A stretch of 14,063 nucleotides of DNA from an uncultured Bacteriovorax sp. (GCA_943914745.1 CALUDF010000038.1:1-14063), one strand, 5' to 3'; counted from the stretch's first letter, positions 1 through 5,989 are shown. Numbers and translations are program-made. Notes: generated from the letters alone by a model not told the origin.

Positions 1-70
1 CTTTTATTGTAATCTTAAGTTAACTGATAACAAATTTAACCGAAGAATGGGCCATATATAGGAGTAGGTC

Positions 71-544
71 ATGACGATAGGTACGAAGCTAAGGCTCTTG
101 ATGATTTTCTTAGTTCTCACTTTACTGACGACAGCAGGAATTACGTTTTGGACATCAAACCGCTTTGTTTATCAAGTTGGTGATTTAGTGGATGTCCAGC
201 TTCCTGGGGTTAGTAACATGATTTTGTCGGATATGATGCACGATGGGATCAGGGCCAGCGTTTACCGCTCCATTCTTGTTTCCAAAACGGGAACAGAAGA
301 AGAGAAGAAAGAGACTTCAGAAGAGTCAAAAGAGTTTGCCGAAAATATTAATAACTATATTAGCAATCTTGAGAAACTAAAACTCAACCCAAAGACCCGC
401 GAAGCGATTGCCCCAGCACTTCCAAGGATTGCTGAGTATGTGAAGTCGGCCCAGGAAATAGTTGAGGTGGCCTTAAGTGGTGATGAAGAAAAAGCACGAG
501 CAAGTCTTCCAGCTTTTAACGAAAAATTTGAAGCCCTGGAATAA
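71..544 (+). CDS. Chemoreceptor (MCP) N-terminal part: TM1 and periplasmic sensor, ended by in-frame stop
   Basis: This is the 157-residue front part of a transmembrane methyl-accepting chemotaxis protein. Residues about 8-28 form the first membrane helix. The rest is a charged, helical periplasmic region typical of four-helix-bundle sensors, including the LPGVSNMILSDMM stretch that parallels LPGAILVEEMK in the second receptor of this window. The ATG at 71 follows GGAGTAGG. Translation stops at TAA 542-544, but the frame stays open on both sides and continues into the TM2 and signalling part (548-1636). The two ORFs are therefore one gene of about 521 codons with a single nonsense codon. Alone, this product would be a membrane-anchored sensor with no signalling output. 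A real pseudogene, a sequencing error and stop readthrough are all possible. The family call rests on the continuity with the downstream part. Confidence 0.8.
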   Translation: MTIGTKLRLLMIFLVLTLLTTAGITFWTSNRFVYQVGDLVDVQLPGVSNMILSDMMHDGIRASVYRSILVSKTGTEEEKKETSEESKEFAENINNYISNLEKLKLNPKTREAIAPALPRIAEYVKSAQEIVEVALSGDEEKARASLPAFNEKFEALE

Positions 545-547
545 GAG

Positions 548-1636
548 TTGGGTAATTTAGGAGACCTTATTCGCGCAGACTCTGCAGAGTCTGCCGTTAA
601 TGCAGCAGCGATAAAAAATCACTCTCTTTATCTTAATCTTGTCTCACTTTTAATTGGTATTGTACTCGTTGTCTTTTTTGCCATGGTCGTAAGAGACCAG
701 CAGAATCAGTTAAAAGGGATCATCGCGAACCTGGTTACTGAGTCTGGCCGCATTGGTACTACGGCCGAGAATTTAACTCAGTCTTCTCAAAATCTCTCAG
801 CTTCCACGGAGCTTCAATCAAGCGCTTTTCAAGAGTCGGCCGCGGCCCTTGAGGAAATAAGTGCGACAGTGAGTACGACAGATAGCAATTCAAGAAAACT
901 TGACAGTAACGCAAGAGTTAGTTTTGAGACGGCGACAAATGGAAAAGAGACCATTGAAAAAATGCTTATGGCAATGGGAGACATTAATACAAGCAACACG
1001 ACGATGATGAAGCAGATCGAAGATGGCAATAAGCGCATCGGAGACATCGTGCGCGTGATTGGAAATATCGAAGAAAAAACAAAAGTCATCAATGATATTG
1101 TTTTTCAAACAAAGCTTTTGTCTTTTAACGCCTCGGTTGAAGCTGCAAGGGCCGGAGAGCAAGGCAAAGGTTTTGCCGTTGTCGCTGAAGAGGTTGGTAA
1201 TCTTGCTCAAATGAGTGGAAACGCAGCTAAAGAAATTTCAGAAATGCTCGCTAGCAGCATGAGTACGGTAGAAGTTATCGTCAATGAAAACAGAACCAAA
1301 GTTGAGTCTTTGGCCTATGATGGGAAAGTCAAAGTGGAGCAAGGCATAGAGATCGCCCACAAATGCGGAAGCGCTTTGGAAGAAATTGTTTTTCAAGCTT
1401 CAGGCATCAATACGCTTATTAGTGAGATCACCACAGCGGTTAAAGAGCAGGCCAAAGGGATTTCTGAGGTCTCGAAGGCCATGGGACTCTTGGATCAATC
1501 GAGTTCACAGAACTCTGTTATTTCCAAAGAAAATTTGGAGTCATCTAAGGAACTTCAGGATCAAGTGCAGAACCTTGAGCAGGTTATTAGCTCGCTTTCA
1601 AAAATGATGACAACTAATCAAACTTCTCGTCTTTAA
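548..1636 (+). CDS. Chemoreceptor (MCP) C-terminal part: TM2 and cytoplasmic signalling domain
   Basis: This is the cytoplasmic signalling part of the receptor that starts at 71, in the same frame and separated from it by TAA 542-544. It has 362 residues if translation restarts at TTG 548 (GGA at 538-540 is a possible weak RBS). Residues 27-48 are the second membrane helix. Residues about 180-222 are the conserved hairpin tip that contacts CheA and CheW: FQTKLLSFNASVEAARAGEQ, then FAVVAEEVGNLAQ. The residues matching E. coli Tsr F373, E385 and R388 are kept. The helices on both sides are rich in Ala, Ser, Glu and Gln, as in methylation-helix bundles. No normal HAMP domain of about 50 residues is visible between TM2 and the helical bundle, and there is no C-terminal NWETF-type pentapeptide. 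It ends 7 bases before the terminator stem. The signalling domain looks intact, so any break is recent or tolerated. Confidence 0.88.
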   Translation: MGNLGDLIRADSAESAVNAAAIKNHSLYLNLVSLLIGIVLVVFFAMVVRDQQNQLKGIIANLVTESGRIGTTAENLTQSSQNLSASTELQSSAFQESAAALEEISATVSTTDSNSRKLDSNARVSFETATNGKETIEKMLMAMGDINTSNTTMMKQIEDGNKRIGDIVRVIGNIEEKTKVINDIVFQTKLLSFNASVEAARAGEQGKGFAVVAEEVGNLAQMSGNAAKEISEMLASSMSTVEVIVNENRTKVESLAYDGKVKVEQGIEIAHKCGSALEEIVFQASGINTLISEITTAVKEQAKGISEVSKAMGLLDQSSSQNSVISKENLESSKELQDQVQNLEQVISSLSKMMTTNQTSRL

Positions 1637-1643
1637 AAATAAA

Positions 1644-1666
1644 AGGCCGGATAATATGTCCGGCTT
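1644..1666. terminator. Bidirectional intrinsic terminator between converging genes
   Basis: GCCGGA (1646-1651) pairs with TCCGGC (1659-1664) around a 7-base loop, and A/G at 1644-1645 pair with TT at 1665-1666. Read on the - strand it is followed by a T-rich run, so it is strongest for the gene ending at 1671. On the + strand the T-run (ACTATTTTT) is less regular. It lies between the stop of the first chemoreceptor (1634-1636) and the stop of the converging gene (1671-1673) and probably serves both. Confidence 0.8.
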
Positions 1667-1670
1667 CAAA

Positions 1671-2156
1671 CTATTTTTCAGCGCAAGTAAACTGCAAGGT
1701 ACCACCAATATGGTCACCCGCCTGGAAAATGTAATAGGCCTTAAACTCTTTTTCTTTTGGCTCAATGACAAAAGACCCCCACATTCCACTTTCGAGCCCA
1801 TCAGTGTATTTCGCATCGAAATTCTTAAACTGAATGTGTCCTTTGTATTTTAGTGGACGGTAGTTTGAGTTGGCTGAAATCGCGTCGAACTCAAAGTATC
1901 CGCGGTAGCTATTTTCTTCATTAAAGGTTGTATCTCCATCGTCCTCGAATTGGTTCTTTACAAAAACGAAACCATTCAGCTTTTCAATTGTGCTCTCTGT
2001 GCCTTTTCTTTCAAGCTCAAAAGTTAAAAGCGCCATTGCTGGAAGCTTGTCTCCCCATTGAGTCCCTTCTTTAGAAGTACAAGTCACCGATGCTGCATTT
2101 ACATTTGTAAGACAAAGGGCCAAAAGGAAGAATGTAGTGAGAAATATTGTTTTCAT
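1671..2156 (-). CDS. Small exported protein of unknown function with two cysteines
   Basis: The product has 161 residues and I do not recognise its family. It begins with a clear Sec signal peptide: MKT, a Phe/Leu-rich core, then a likely cut after NVNA near residue 21. The mature part, about 140 residues, has alternating polar and aromatic segments that suggest a beta-rich fold. It contains only two cysteines, one near the mature N-terminus (SVTCTS) and one five residues from the end (QFTCAEK). A single disulfide tying the two ends together is plausible in the periplasm or outside the cell. The ATG at 2156 was chosen because GAGGAG lies 6 bases upstream; an in-frame ATG 15 bases earlier overlaps that RBS. 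The gene converges on the first chemoreceptor and shares its terminator. Confidence 0.85.
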   Translation of the reverse strand: MKTIFLTTFFLLALCLTNVNAASVTCTSKEGTQWGDKLPAMALLTFELERKGTESTIEKLNGFVFVKNQFEDDGDTTFNEENSYRGYFEFDAISANSNYRPLKYKGHIQFKNFDAKYTDGLESGMWGSFVIEPKEKEFKAYYIFQAGDHIGGTLQFTCAEK

Positions 2157-2195
2157 AGTTGATCTCCTCATTTTTTCTATCTAAATACTTTTCAA

Positions 2196-2210
2196 TTCAC
2201 GCGATGTGAA
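2196..2210. promoter_or_regulatory. Inverted repeat TTCAC-N5-GTGAA between divergent genes (possible operator)
   Basis: TTCAC (2196-2200) and GTGAA (2206-2210) form a perfect inverted repeat with a 5-base spacer. It lies 40-54 bases upstream of the exported-protein start at 2156, in the 202-base gap between divergent genes. Its size and position fit a dimeric regulator site, with a half-site resembling those of the CRP/FNR family but with a shorter spacer. I found no convincing promoter that it would control, so the assignment is tentative. Confidence 0.3.
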
Positions 2211-2288
2211 ATCTCAAAATCAGATAATGTCTATGCCTTGAAAGCTTTAGATAATCCAAATGTTTCCTCAATCATTTCTTTAGAGAAC

Positions 2289-2302
2289 ATGGATTTATCC
2301 AT
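2289..2302. other. 14-bp palindrome ATGGATTTATCCAT
   Basis: ATGGAT (2289-2294) and ATCCAT (2297-2302) are perfect inverted copies around TT. It lies 12 bases before the terminator-like hairpin at 2314-2334 and about 57 bases before the thioredoxin-fold gene. It could be a protein-binding site or a second hairpin in the leader RNA. Its function is unknown. Confidence 0.3.
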
Positions 2303-2313
2303 AGTTCGAAGAT

Positions 2314-2338
2314 GACCCCTTTGTGGAAAGGGTCTTTT
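2314..2338 (+). terminator. Terminator-like hairpin upstream of the thioredoxin-fold gene
   Basis: GACCC (2314-2318) pairs with GGGTC (2330-2334). After a bulged C at 2319, TTT (2320-2322) pairs with AAA (2327-2329), closing a GTGG loop, and TTTT follows at 2335-2338. It has the form of a short intrinsic terminator on the + strand. No + strand gene ends upstream, because the neighbour diverges. It may instead be an attenuator in the leader of the next gene or the 3' end of a small RNA. The T-run is short, so strength is uncertain. Confidence 0.45.
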
Positions 2339-2358
2339 ATAATACTCTGCCATATATA

Positions 2359-2691
2359 ATGAAGGCGCAAAGACTTAAGACATTTGGTGATTTTTTAAAA
2401 AGAGCAGAGATTATCGAACATGCTCTTTTAATTCTTATAGAAGACGACAGTGAAGCGTGCGACCTTGCGGTGCTTGAGCTTCGTGCACTTAATTATGACA
2501 TGCCTTTTTATGAGTTAAACCTTTCAGAAAGCCCGAACCTCAAAGAAGAAATCTCTTCTTATTGCGATATTGATGTTTTGCCGACTTTTCTCTATTTCCG
2601 TGGGAAGAAAATGGTGAGCAAAACAAAAGGGTATGATCACTCAAACAATTTTTCTCAGTTCCTCTCAAACGCTGTTCATCTTTCTCAATAA
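2359..2691 (+). CDS. Thioredoxin-fold protein with SxxC instead of CxxC
   Basis: The product has 110 residues. It reads as a thioredoxin-like domain: a hydrophobic strand (HALLILIEDD, residues 21-30), SEAC at 31-34 where thioredoxins have CxxC, a helix, a second strand (MPFYELNLSE), and LPTFLYFRGKK at 74-84. That last segment matches the cis-proline and following strand of thioredoxins (VPTFLFFKNGK type), with the cis-Pro at residue 75. The N-terminal Cys of the pair is Ser, so normal dithiol exchange is not expected; a monothiol, binding or chaperone role fits better. There is no signal peptide, so it is probably cytoplasmic. I chose ATG 2359 because the longer GTG start at 2323 falls in the loop of the 2314-2334 hairpin. 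Neither start has a good RBS. TATAAT at 2338-2343 would give a very short leader. It lies between the two chemoreceptors, but no functional link is shown. Confidence 0.75.
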   Translation: MKAQRLKTFGDFLKRAEIIEHALLILIEDDSEACDLAVLELRALNYDMPFYELNLSESPNLKEEISSYCDIDVLPTFLYFRGKKMVSKTKGYDHSNNFSQFLSNAVHLSQ

Positions 2692-2734
2692 AATTTTGCT
2701 TACATTATCAAGGAAATCTCAAGAGGATTTTACT

Positions 2735-2761
2735 TAAGTATTTTAGCTCTTCCTACGATTG
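2735..2761 (+). promoter_or_regulatory. Weak FliA (sigma28)-like promoter candidate for the second chemoreceptor
   Basis: TAAG (2735-2738), a 15-base spacer and TACGATTG (2754-2761) partly match the flagellar sigma28 pattern TAAA-N15-GCCGATAA. The spacing is exact and the CGAT core is kept, but the other -10 bases differ. Chemoreceptor genes are often FliA-controlled, which makes the position sensible, 41 bases before the start. The first receptor has an even weaker match (TTAA 20-23, ACCGAAGA 39-46). Treat this as a hint only. Confidence 0.25.
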
Positions 2762-2802
2762 AGTGTTGATCAATTCTTTATTGTCGTATTGGAGTTTTAT
2801 TT

Positions 2803-3045
2803 ATGTTTGAAAAAAGAAGTTTGAATTGGAAGATGAGAGCAGCTTTTTCTGTCTCGGCCTTGAGCTTGGCGATCGTAGGGTTCTTTAGCTACAAAGGCCT
2901 TCAAGAAGTAGAAACAAAATATGAACATGTGGCCAATGTGAATTTACCAGGAGCAATCCTGGTTGAAGAAATGAAAGGCACATCTGATAAAGTGATGAGT
3001 CTCATGATTCAAAGTGCACTCATTGGTAATGATGAAAAGAGATGA
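2803..3045 (+). CDS. Second chemoreceptor (MCP), N-terminal fragment: TM1 and start of sensor
   Basis: This is the 80-residue front part of a second chemoreceptor. The ATG at 2803 follows GGAG at 2791-2794 with 8 bases between. Residues about 11-30 are membrane helix 1, followed by a short helical periplasmic stretch (VNLPGAILVEEMKGTSDKVM) equivalent to the first receptor's LPGVSNMILSDMM. The ORF ends in TGA 3043-3045, but the next ORF, one base back in frame, continues the same helical sensor. Adding one A to the AAAA run at 3035-3038 restores a single frame that reads GNDEKEMKRLAGRFEE and gives a receptor of about 528 residues. The simplest reading is a one-base loss in a homopolymer, from mutation or sequencing. 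There is no strong slippery heptamer. The ATGA overlap could allow coupled translation of two polypeptides. Confidence 0.78.
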   Translation: MFEKRSLNWKMRAAFSVSALSLAIVGFFSYKGLQEVETKYEHVANVNLPGAILVEEMKGTSDKVMSLMIQSALIGNDEKR

Positions 3046-4385
3046 AGCGCTTGGCCGGGCGTTTTGAAGAGACTTTGAAAATTTATCACGAAGCTGACGA
3101 AGCCTATAAGAAAGTTGAATTTGCCCCTGGGGAAAAAGAGCTTTACGACAAAGTTGATAGCGCCTGGAAGAAACTTGAAGTAGATCTATTTAAAGGAAGA
3201 GAGCTTGCCCGCTCACAAAAGCCTGAAGAAAAGCATCTCTTTCAGCAGTTCTATATGAGTAAAGAAGTCAAAGACGCGCGCTTTGATTATTATAAAGTCC
3301 TGGGTGAATTGTTAGATTTTCAAAAAGAAGAAGCAAAAAGATGGGTCGCGAGTGCCAGAGAGAGCAATCGCTTCGCAGAAAATACCATCCTCGCCCTGGG
3401 GGTTTCGGGATTTATTTTCTCAATGGCAACTGGCTTTCTTTTTTCACGTGCCATTTCTTCTACTTTAAATAGAATCGCTGAGCTCTTAGCTGATGGAGCA
3501 AAAGACATCGCCTCAACTTCATCCCAGGTCGCAGGCTCTAGCGAGACTCTTTCTTCGGCCGTCTCAGAGCAAGCGGCAGCTGTTCAGGAAACCTCTGTTT
3601 CTGTGGAAGAGTTAACGGCCATGGTGAGAAAAAGTTCAGAGAACTGCTCGACGTCGGCCAGTGTGTCCTCACAAAGCCATGAGACTGTCGTCCAGGGGAA
3701 AAATGCGGTAGAAGAAATGATTAGGTCTGTTGATGAAGTCAGTCGCGGCAACGAGGAGATCATGGCCTCAATTGAAGAAGGAAATCGCAGAATCGCAGAA
3801 ATCACTTCCGTCATCAGCGACATCGCGGCCAAAACGAAAGTAATCAATGACATCGTCTTCCAGACAAAACTTCTCTCTTTTAACGCTTCAGTTGAGGCGG
3901 CAAGAGCAGGGGAGAATGGAAAAGGATTTGCGGTTGTAGCCGAAGAAGTTGGGAATCTTGCTCAAATGAGTGGGCGCTCAGCAGGAGAGATTTCAGCAAT
4001 CGTCGATGAAAGTATTAAAAAAGTAGACTTGATTGTGGCCGAGAATAAAGCAAACGTAGAAAAATTTGTTCAAAATGCAAAACTAAAAGTGCAAAAAAGC
4101 CAGAACGTGGCCTCAAAGTGCGGGGTCATGTTTGATCAGGTTGTAGAAAATACCACGAAAGTAAACGGGTTGATTGAAGAGATCTCGAGAGCTTCCAGTG
4201 AGCAATCGAAGGGCATCGAGGAAATCACCAATGCTATGGGGCAGATTGATGTGGCGACCAACGAGAATTCGAGTGTCACTCATTCTGTAGCAAAAGCGGC
4301 CAAAGACTTATCAAGCCGTGCGGACGTCCTGCAAGAGATGTCGGCCGAGCTCTACCAGACAGTTCACGGTAAGAAAGCCGCTTAA
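3042..4385 (+). CDS. Second chemoreceptor (MCP): rest of sensor, TM2 and signalling domain
   Basis: The ORF has 447 residues and starts at the ATG of an ATGA overlap with the preceding fragment. Residues 1-110 are charged helices that complete the periplasmic four-helix-type sensor. Residues about 113-136 are membrane helix 2. The cytoplasmic bundle follows, with the CheA/CheW-contacting tip FQTKLLSFNASVEAARAGEN near residues 273-292 and FAVVAEEVGNLAQ after it. The distance from TM2 to the tip is about the same as in the first receptor, and neither shows a clear HAMP; at most residues 136-155 recall its first helix. Without membrane helix 1 the product would insert its sensor half incorrectly or leave it in the cytoplasm, so the split probably destroys normal function unless both parts associate. 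At DNA level the two receptors have many synonymous differences, so this is an old duplication. The gene ends just before a strong terminator. Confidence 0.88.
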   Translation: MKRLAGRFEETLKIYHEADEAYKKVEFAPGEKELYDKVDSAWKKLEVDLFKGRELARSQKPEEKHLFQQFYMSKEVKDARFDYYKVLGELLDFQKEEAKRWVASARESNRFAENTILALGVSGFIFSMATGFLFSRAISSTLNRIAELLADGAKDIASTSSQVAGSSETLSSAVSEQAAAVQETSVSVEELTAMVRKSSENCSTSASVSSQSHETVVQGKNAVEEMIRSVDEVSRGNEEIMASIEEGNRRIAEITSVISDIAAKTKVINDIVFQTKLLSFNASVEAARAGENGKGFAVVAEEVGNLAQMSGRSAGEISAIVDESIKKVDLIVAENKANVEKFVQNAKLKVQKSQNVASKCGVMFDQVVENTTKVNGLIEEISRASSEQSKGIEEITNAMGQIDVATNENSSVTHSVAKAAKDLSSRADVLQEMSAELYQTVHGKKAA

Positions 4386-4388
4386 AAT

Positions 4389-4427
4389 AAAAAGGCCGCG
4401 GGATGAAAATCGACCGCGGCCTTTTTT
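4389..4427. terminator. Strong bidirectional intrinsic terminator
   Basis: GGCCGCGG (4394-4401) pairs perfectly with CCGCGGCC (4414-4421) around a 12-base loop. AAAAA before the stem and TTTTTT (4422-4427) after it lengthen the stem and give a T-run in both directions. It lies between the second chemoreceptor (stop 4383-4385) and the converging small exported-protein gene (stop at 4449-4451), so it probably ends both transcripts. Confidence 0.93.
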
Positions 4428-4448
4428 ATTTCATTTCAAGACTCAAAA

Positions 4449-4751
4449 TTATTTTAAAATACTTTGTGCCTCGTTAATTAACATGTCTAGAGCTTCTGAT
4501 TCTGAAGCCCCTTCATTGATCTCCTGAGCGTAAGCGATTTTTTGCGATAGGAACGCAGAGAGTTTTCCTGTTTGCATGAATTCCTGAGCATCGTTGAGAA
4601 CGATCGCTGCCTGCGCCTTCTGAAAGCCTCCGGAAGTAGCGGCTGAAGAAAGGAGCGGAGAAAGTGAAGTTACTAGATAGAGGTCAGTGACCGAATACGC
4701 AAATACATTGGCTGAAATAACTAGTGAGAGTAGGGCCGTCATTGTCTTCAT
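4449..4751 (-). CDS. Small exported protein, DUF2388-like
   Basis: The product has 100 residues and begins with a signal peptide (MKTMTALLSLVISANVFA), probably cut after residue 18. The mature protein has a Ser/Thr/Ala-rich stretch (SLSPLLSSAATSGG) and then a helical region, KAQAAIVLNDAQEFMQTGKL, ending in EALDMLINEAQSILK. From memory this pattern resembles the DUF2388 family of small periplasmic proteins (about 100 residues, Ala-rich helix with DAxxF), whose function is unknown to me; the match is not certain. The ATG at 4751 is preceded by GGAG with 6 bases between. An earlier in-frame ATG at 4763 overlaps that RBS and was rejected. A good promoter lies upstream (4787-4814). The gene diverges from the metalloprotease gene and converges on the second chemoreceptor. 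Confidence 0.82.
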   Translation of the reverse strand: MKTMTALLSLVISANVFAYSVTDLYLVTSLSPLLSSAATSGGFQKAQAAIVLNDAQEFMQTGKLSAFLSQKIAYAQEINEGASESEALDMLINEAQSILK

Positions 4752-4786
4752 CGAGTGCTCCAAAAAAAGAGAAAAAGTGTGCCGGA

Positions 4787-4814
4787 ATCATACATTCCTG
4801 ATTAAAACTCTCAA
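4787..4814 (-). promoter_or_regulatory. Sigma70-type promoter for the small exported protein
   Basis: On the - strand TTGAGA (plus 4809-4814), a 16-base spacer and TATGAT (plus 4787-4792) match the housekeeping promoter at 5 of 6 bases in each box by eye. The start at 4751 would have a leader of about 30 bases that includes its GGAG. On the other strand CTGATT (4798-4803), an 18-base spacer and TGTAAT (4822-4827) form a weaker candidate for the divergent metalloprotease gene, which would overlap this one. Confidence 0.65.
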
Positions 4815-4873
4815 GCGTATTTGTAATTTTTACCCATTCAGTTCTCTTTTGAGCCTTCCGATACAGGCTGGAC

Positions 4874-5830
4874 ATGAAGAGATTATTACCAATCCTTTTA
4901 CTGGCCCTGTCCGTCTCCCTTGCTGCAAATGCACAAGCGGTCAAAATGTTGGACGCCGGAGAAGACATCAATTTCAATGAGCCCTGGTTTAAGAAAAACC
5001 GCTCGGACGAAGACAATTTTAAGCGCCTGGTTGAGGGGCTTAAGCGCGTCTCGACGGGAAAGCTGGTTATTGAAAAGGCCACTCAAAAAGCGGCCCAGCA
5101 GGGGCAGACCCTCTTTGATGTGGTGGCCATTGGAGATGGCTCCTTGACTGATACGACTTTGATCCGCCGTTTTTCGGCCTCAAATCCGGCCCACGTCATG
5201 TATGAAACCCGCTCTAAAGTTTATTTAAATAAGCACCTGAGGACTCTGGATGCCATGCTGGATTTCGCTCATGAGCTGACTCATTACACTTACCGCGAGC
5301 CATTTAACCCATACGATGCCCGCTTCCATTTAAAAGACTTCATTAAAAGCACCGTCGAAGGGCGAGGTGGGGAAGTGGATGCTTATATGGTTGAGTGCAA
5401 GGTTCTGCGTGAGCTTTTACCAGGTGAGGGCTTTTCGCGCTCAAACTGTCCAAAAGTTTACGACCAGAAAATGGGTGTGATTTCAAAAGACTTGGGAATT
5501 CAGGAATTCTACAAAGTGGGTCATCACTTTGATGGACTGAAAAAAGACCTAGAGAAATTTGCAGTAAATGAAAAAGATATACCTCAAGCCTCTGGAAACG
5601 AAGCACTCTTTATTTCTTCAGCATGGGGGCTTCCATATCCTGTTGCTGCAGTGAAAGAATACGTCAACATCATGGACCGCGTCTGCAAAAACGACCAAAA
5701 CCGCATCACTCTTATGCAAGATAAGCTTGGAAGAGCACCTGCTAGTTCAGATACTCTGAAAGACACCCAGGATTTCCGTCTTATGTTCGAAGATTTCAAA
5801 AGCCGTTGTGACAGATTTGTCTCTAAATAG
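4874..5830 (+). CDS. Exported HELTH zinc metalloprotease, putative
   Basis: The product has 318 residues. A Sec signal peptide (MKRLLPILLLALSVSLAANA) covers about the first 20. Residues 133-137 are HELTH, an HExxH zinc-binding motif in which two His bind zinc and Glu activates water. About 30 residues later comes STVEGRGGEVDAYMVEC; Glu167 (or Glu162) is the likely third zinc ligand, as in gluzincin-type enzymes. Four cysteines in the second half (near 175, 192, 272 and 313) may form disulfides. It should act in the periplasm or outside the cell; the substrate is unknown. I cannot name a family, and only the active-site pattern is secure. ATG 4874 was chosen because it starts the signal peptide. 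Its RBS is weak (AGG at about 4864). The gene stands alone, diverging from the small exported-protein gene. Confidence 0.85.
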   Translation: MKRLLPILLLALSVSLAANAQAVKMLDAGEDINFNEPWFKKNRSDEDNFKRLVEGLKRVSTGKLVIEKATQKAAQQGQTLFDVVAIGDGSLTDTTLIRRFSASNPAHVMYETRSKVYLNKHLRTLDAMLDFAHELTHYTYREPFNPYDARFHLKDFIKSTVEGRGGEVDAYMVECKVLRELLPGEGFSRSNCPKVYDQKMGVISKDLGIQEFYKVGHHFDGLKKDLEKFAVNEKDIPQASGNEALFISSAWGLPYPVAAVKEYVNIMDRVCKNDQNRITLMQDKLGRAPASSDTLKDTQDFRLMFEDFKSRCDRFVSK

Positions 5831-5863
5831 AAAATCCCGCACTCGCATCTCGTCATAAAAACC

Positions 5864-5890
5864 TGACTAAAATTCCCCTGCTTTAGGTCA
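5864..5890 (+). terminator. Weak stem-loop after the metalloprotease gene (possible terminator)
   Basis: TGACTAAA (5864-5871) pairs with TTTAGGTCA (5882-5890) with one bulged G around a 10-base loop, followed by CTTTTC. The T-run is poor and the stem AT-rich, so termination is likely weak. It lies between the protease stop and the nuo promoter, where a terminator is expected. Confidence 0.35.
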
Positions 5891-5897
5891 CTTTTCA

Positions 5898-5926
5898 TTG
5901 ACGACAACTCGTACGCTCTGTAAAAT
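5898..5926 (+). promoter_or_regulatory. Sigma70-type promoter of the nuoBCDI operon
   Basis: TTGACG (5898-5903), a 17-base spacer and TAAAAT (5921-5926) match the housekeeping consensus at 5 of 6 bases in each box with ideal spacing. The predicted start near 5933 leaves a leader of about 57 bases before nuoB. Because it lies directly before nuoB, transcription of this operon does not depend on an upstream nuoA. Confidence 0.75.
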
Positions 5927-5989
5927 TTGTGCAATAATTGTAAAGATTTAATTGAATAAAGTTTGTGCGTACATAAAAGGGAGCACGAG

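Noticed and set aside
51..60. GCCATATATA occurs at 51-60 and again at 2349-2358, each just before a gene start
   Set aside because: Ten AT-rich bases can repeat by chance; as a -10 box at 51-60 it would leave the RBS of the first receptor untranscribed.
829..1210. Open frames on the - strand within the first chemoreceptor
   Set aside because: They lie opposite a strongly conserved MCP coding region, have no RBS or recognisable domain, and are composition shadows.
1199..1218. 20-bp identity with 3954-3973 (AATCTTGCTCAAATGAGTGG)
   Set aside because: It encodes the conserved NLAQMSG of the MCP tip in two paralogues; the flanks differ at many synonymous sites, so it is not a mobile or recombination repeat.
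2731..2740. Perfect 10-bp palindrome TACTTAAGTA upstream of the second receptor
   Set aside because: Short and AT-rich, with no second copy or stem of useful strength; it overlaps the weak FliA-like candidate and adds no firm evidence.
3035..3045. Programmed -1 frameshift in the second chemoreceptor
   Set aside because: GAAAAGAGATGA is not a classic X-XXY-YYZ slippery site and no clear stimulatory structure is seen; a one-base loss is simpler, though not excluded.
4684..5086. Overlapping frames on both strands around the divergent 4751/4874 starts
   Set aside because: They cross the promoter region and the signal-peptide coding parts of two supported genes and show no protein-like features.
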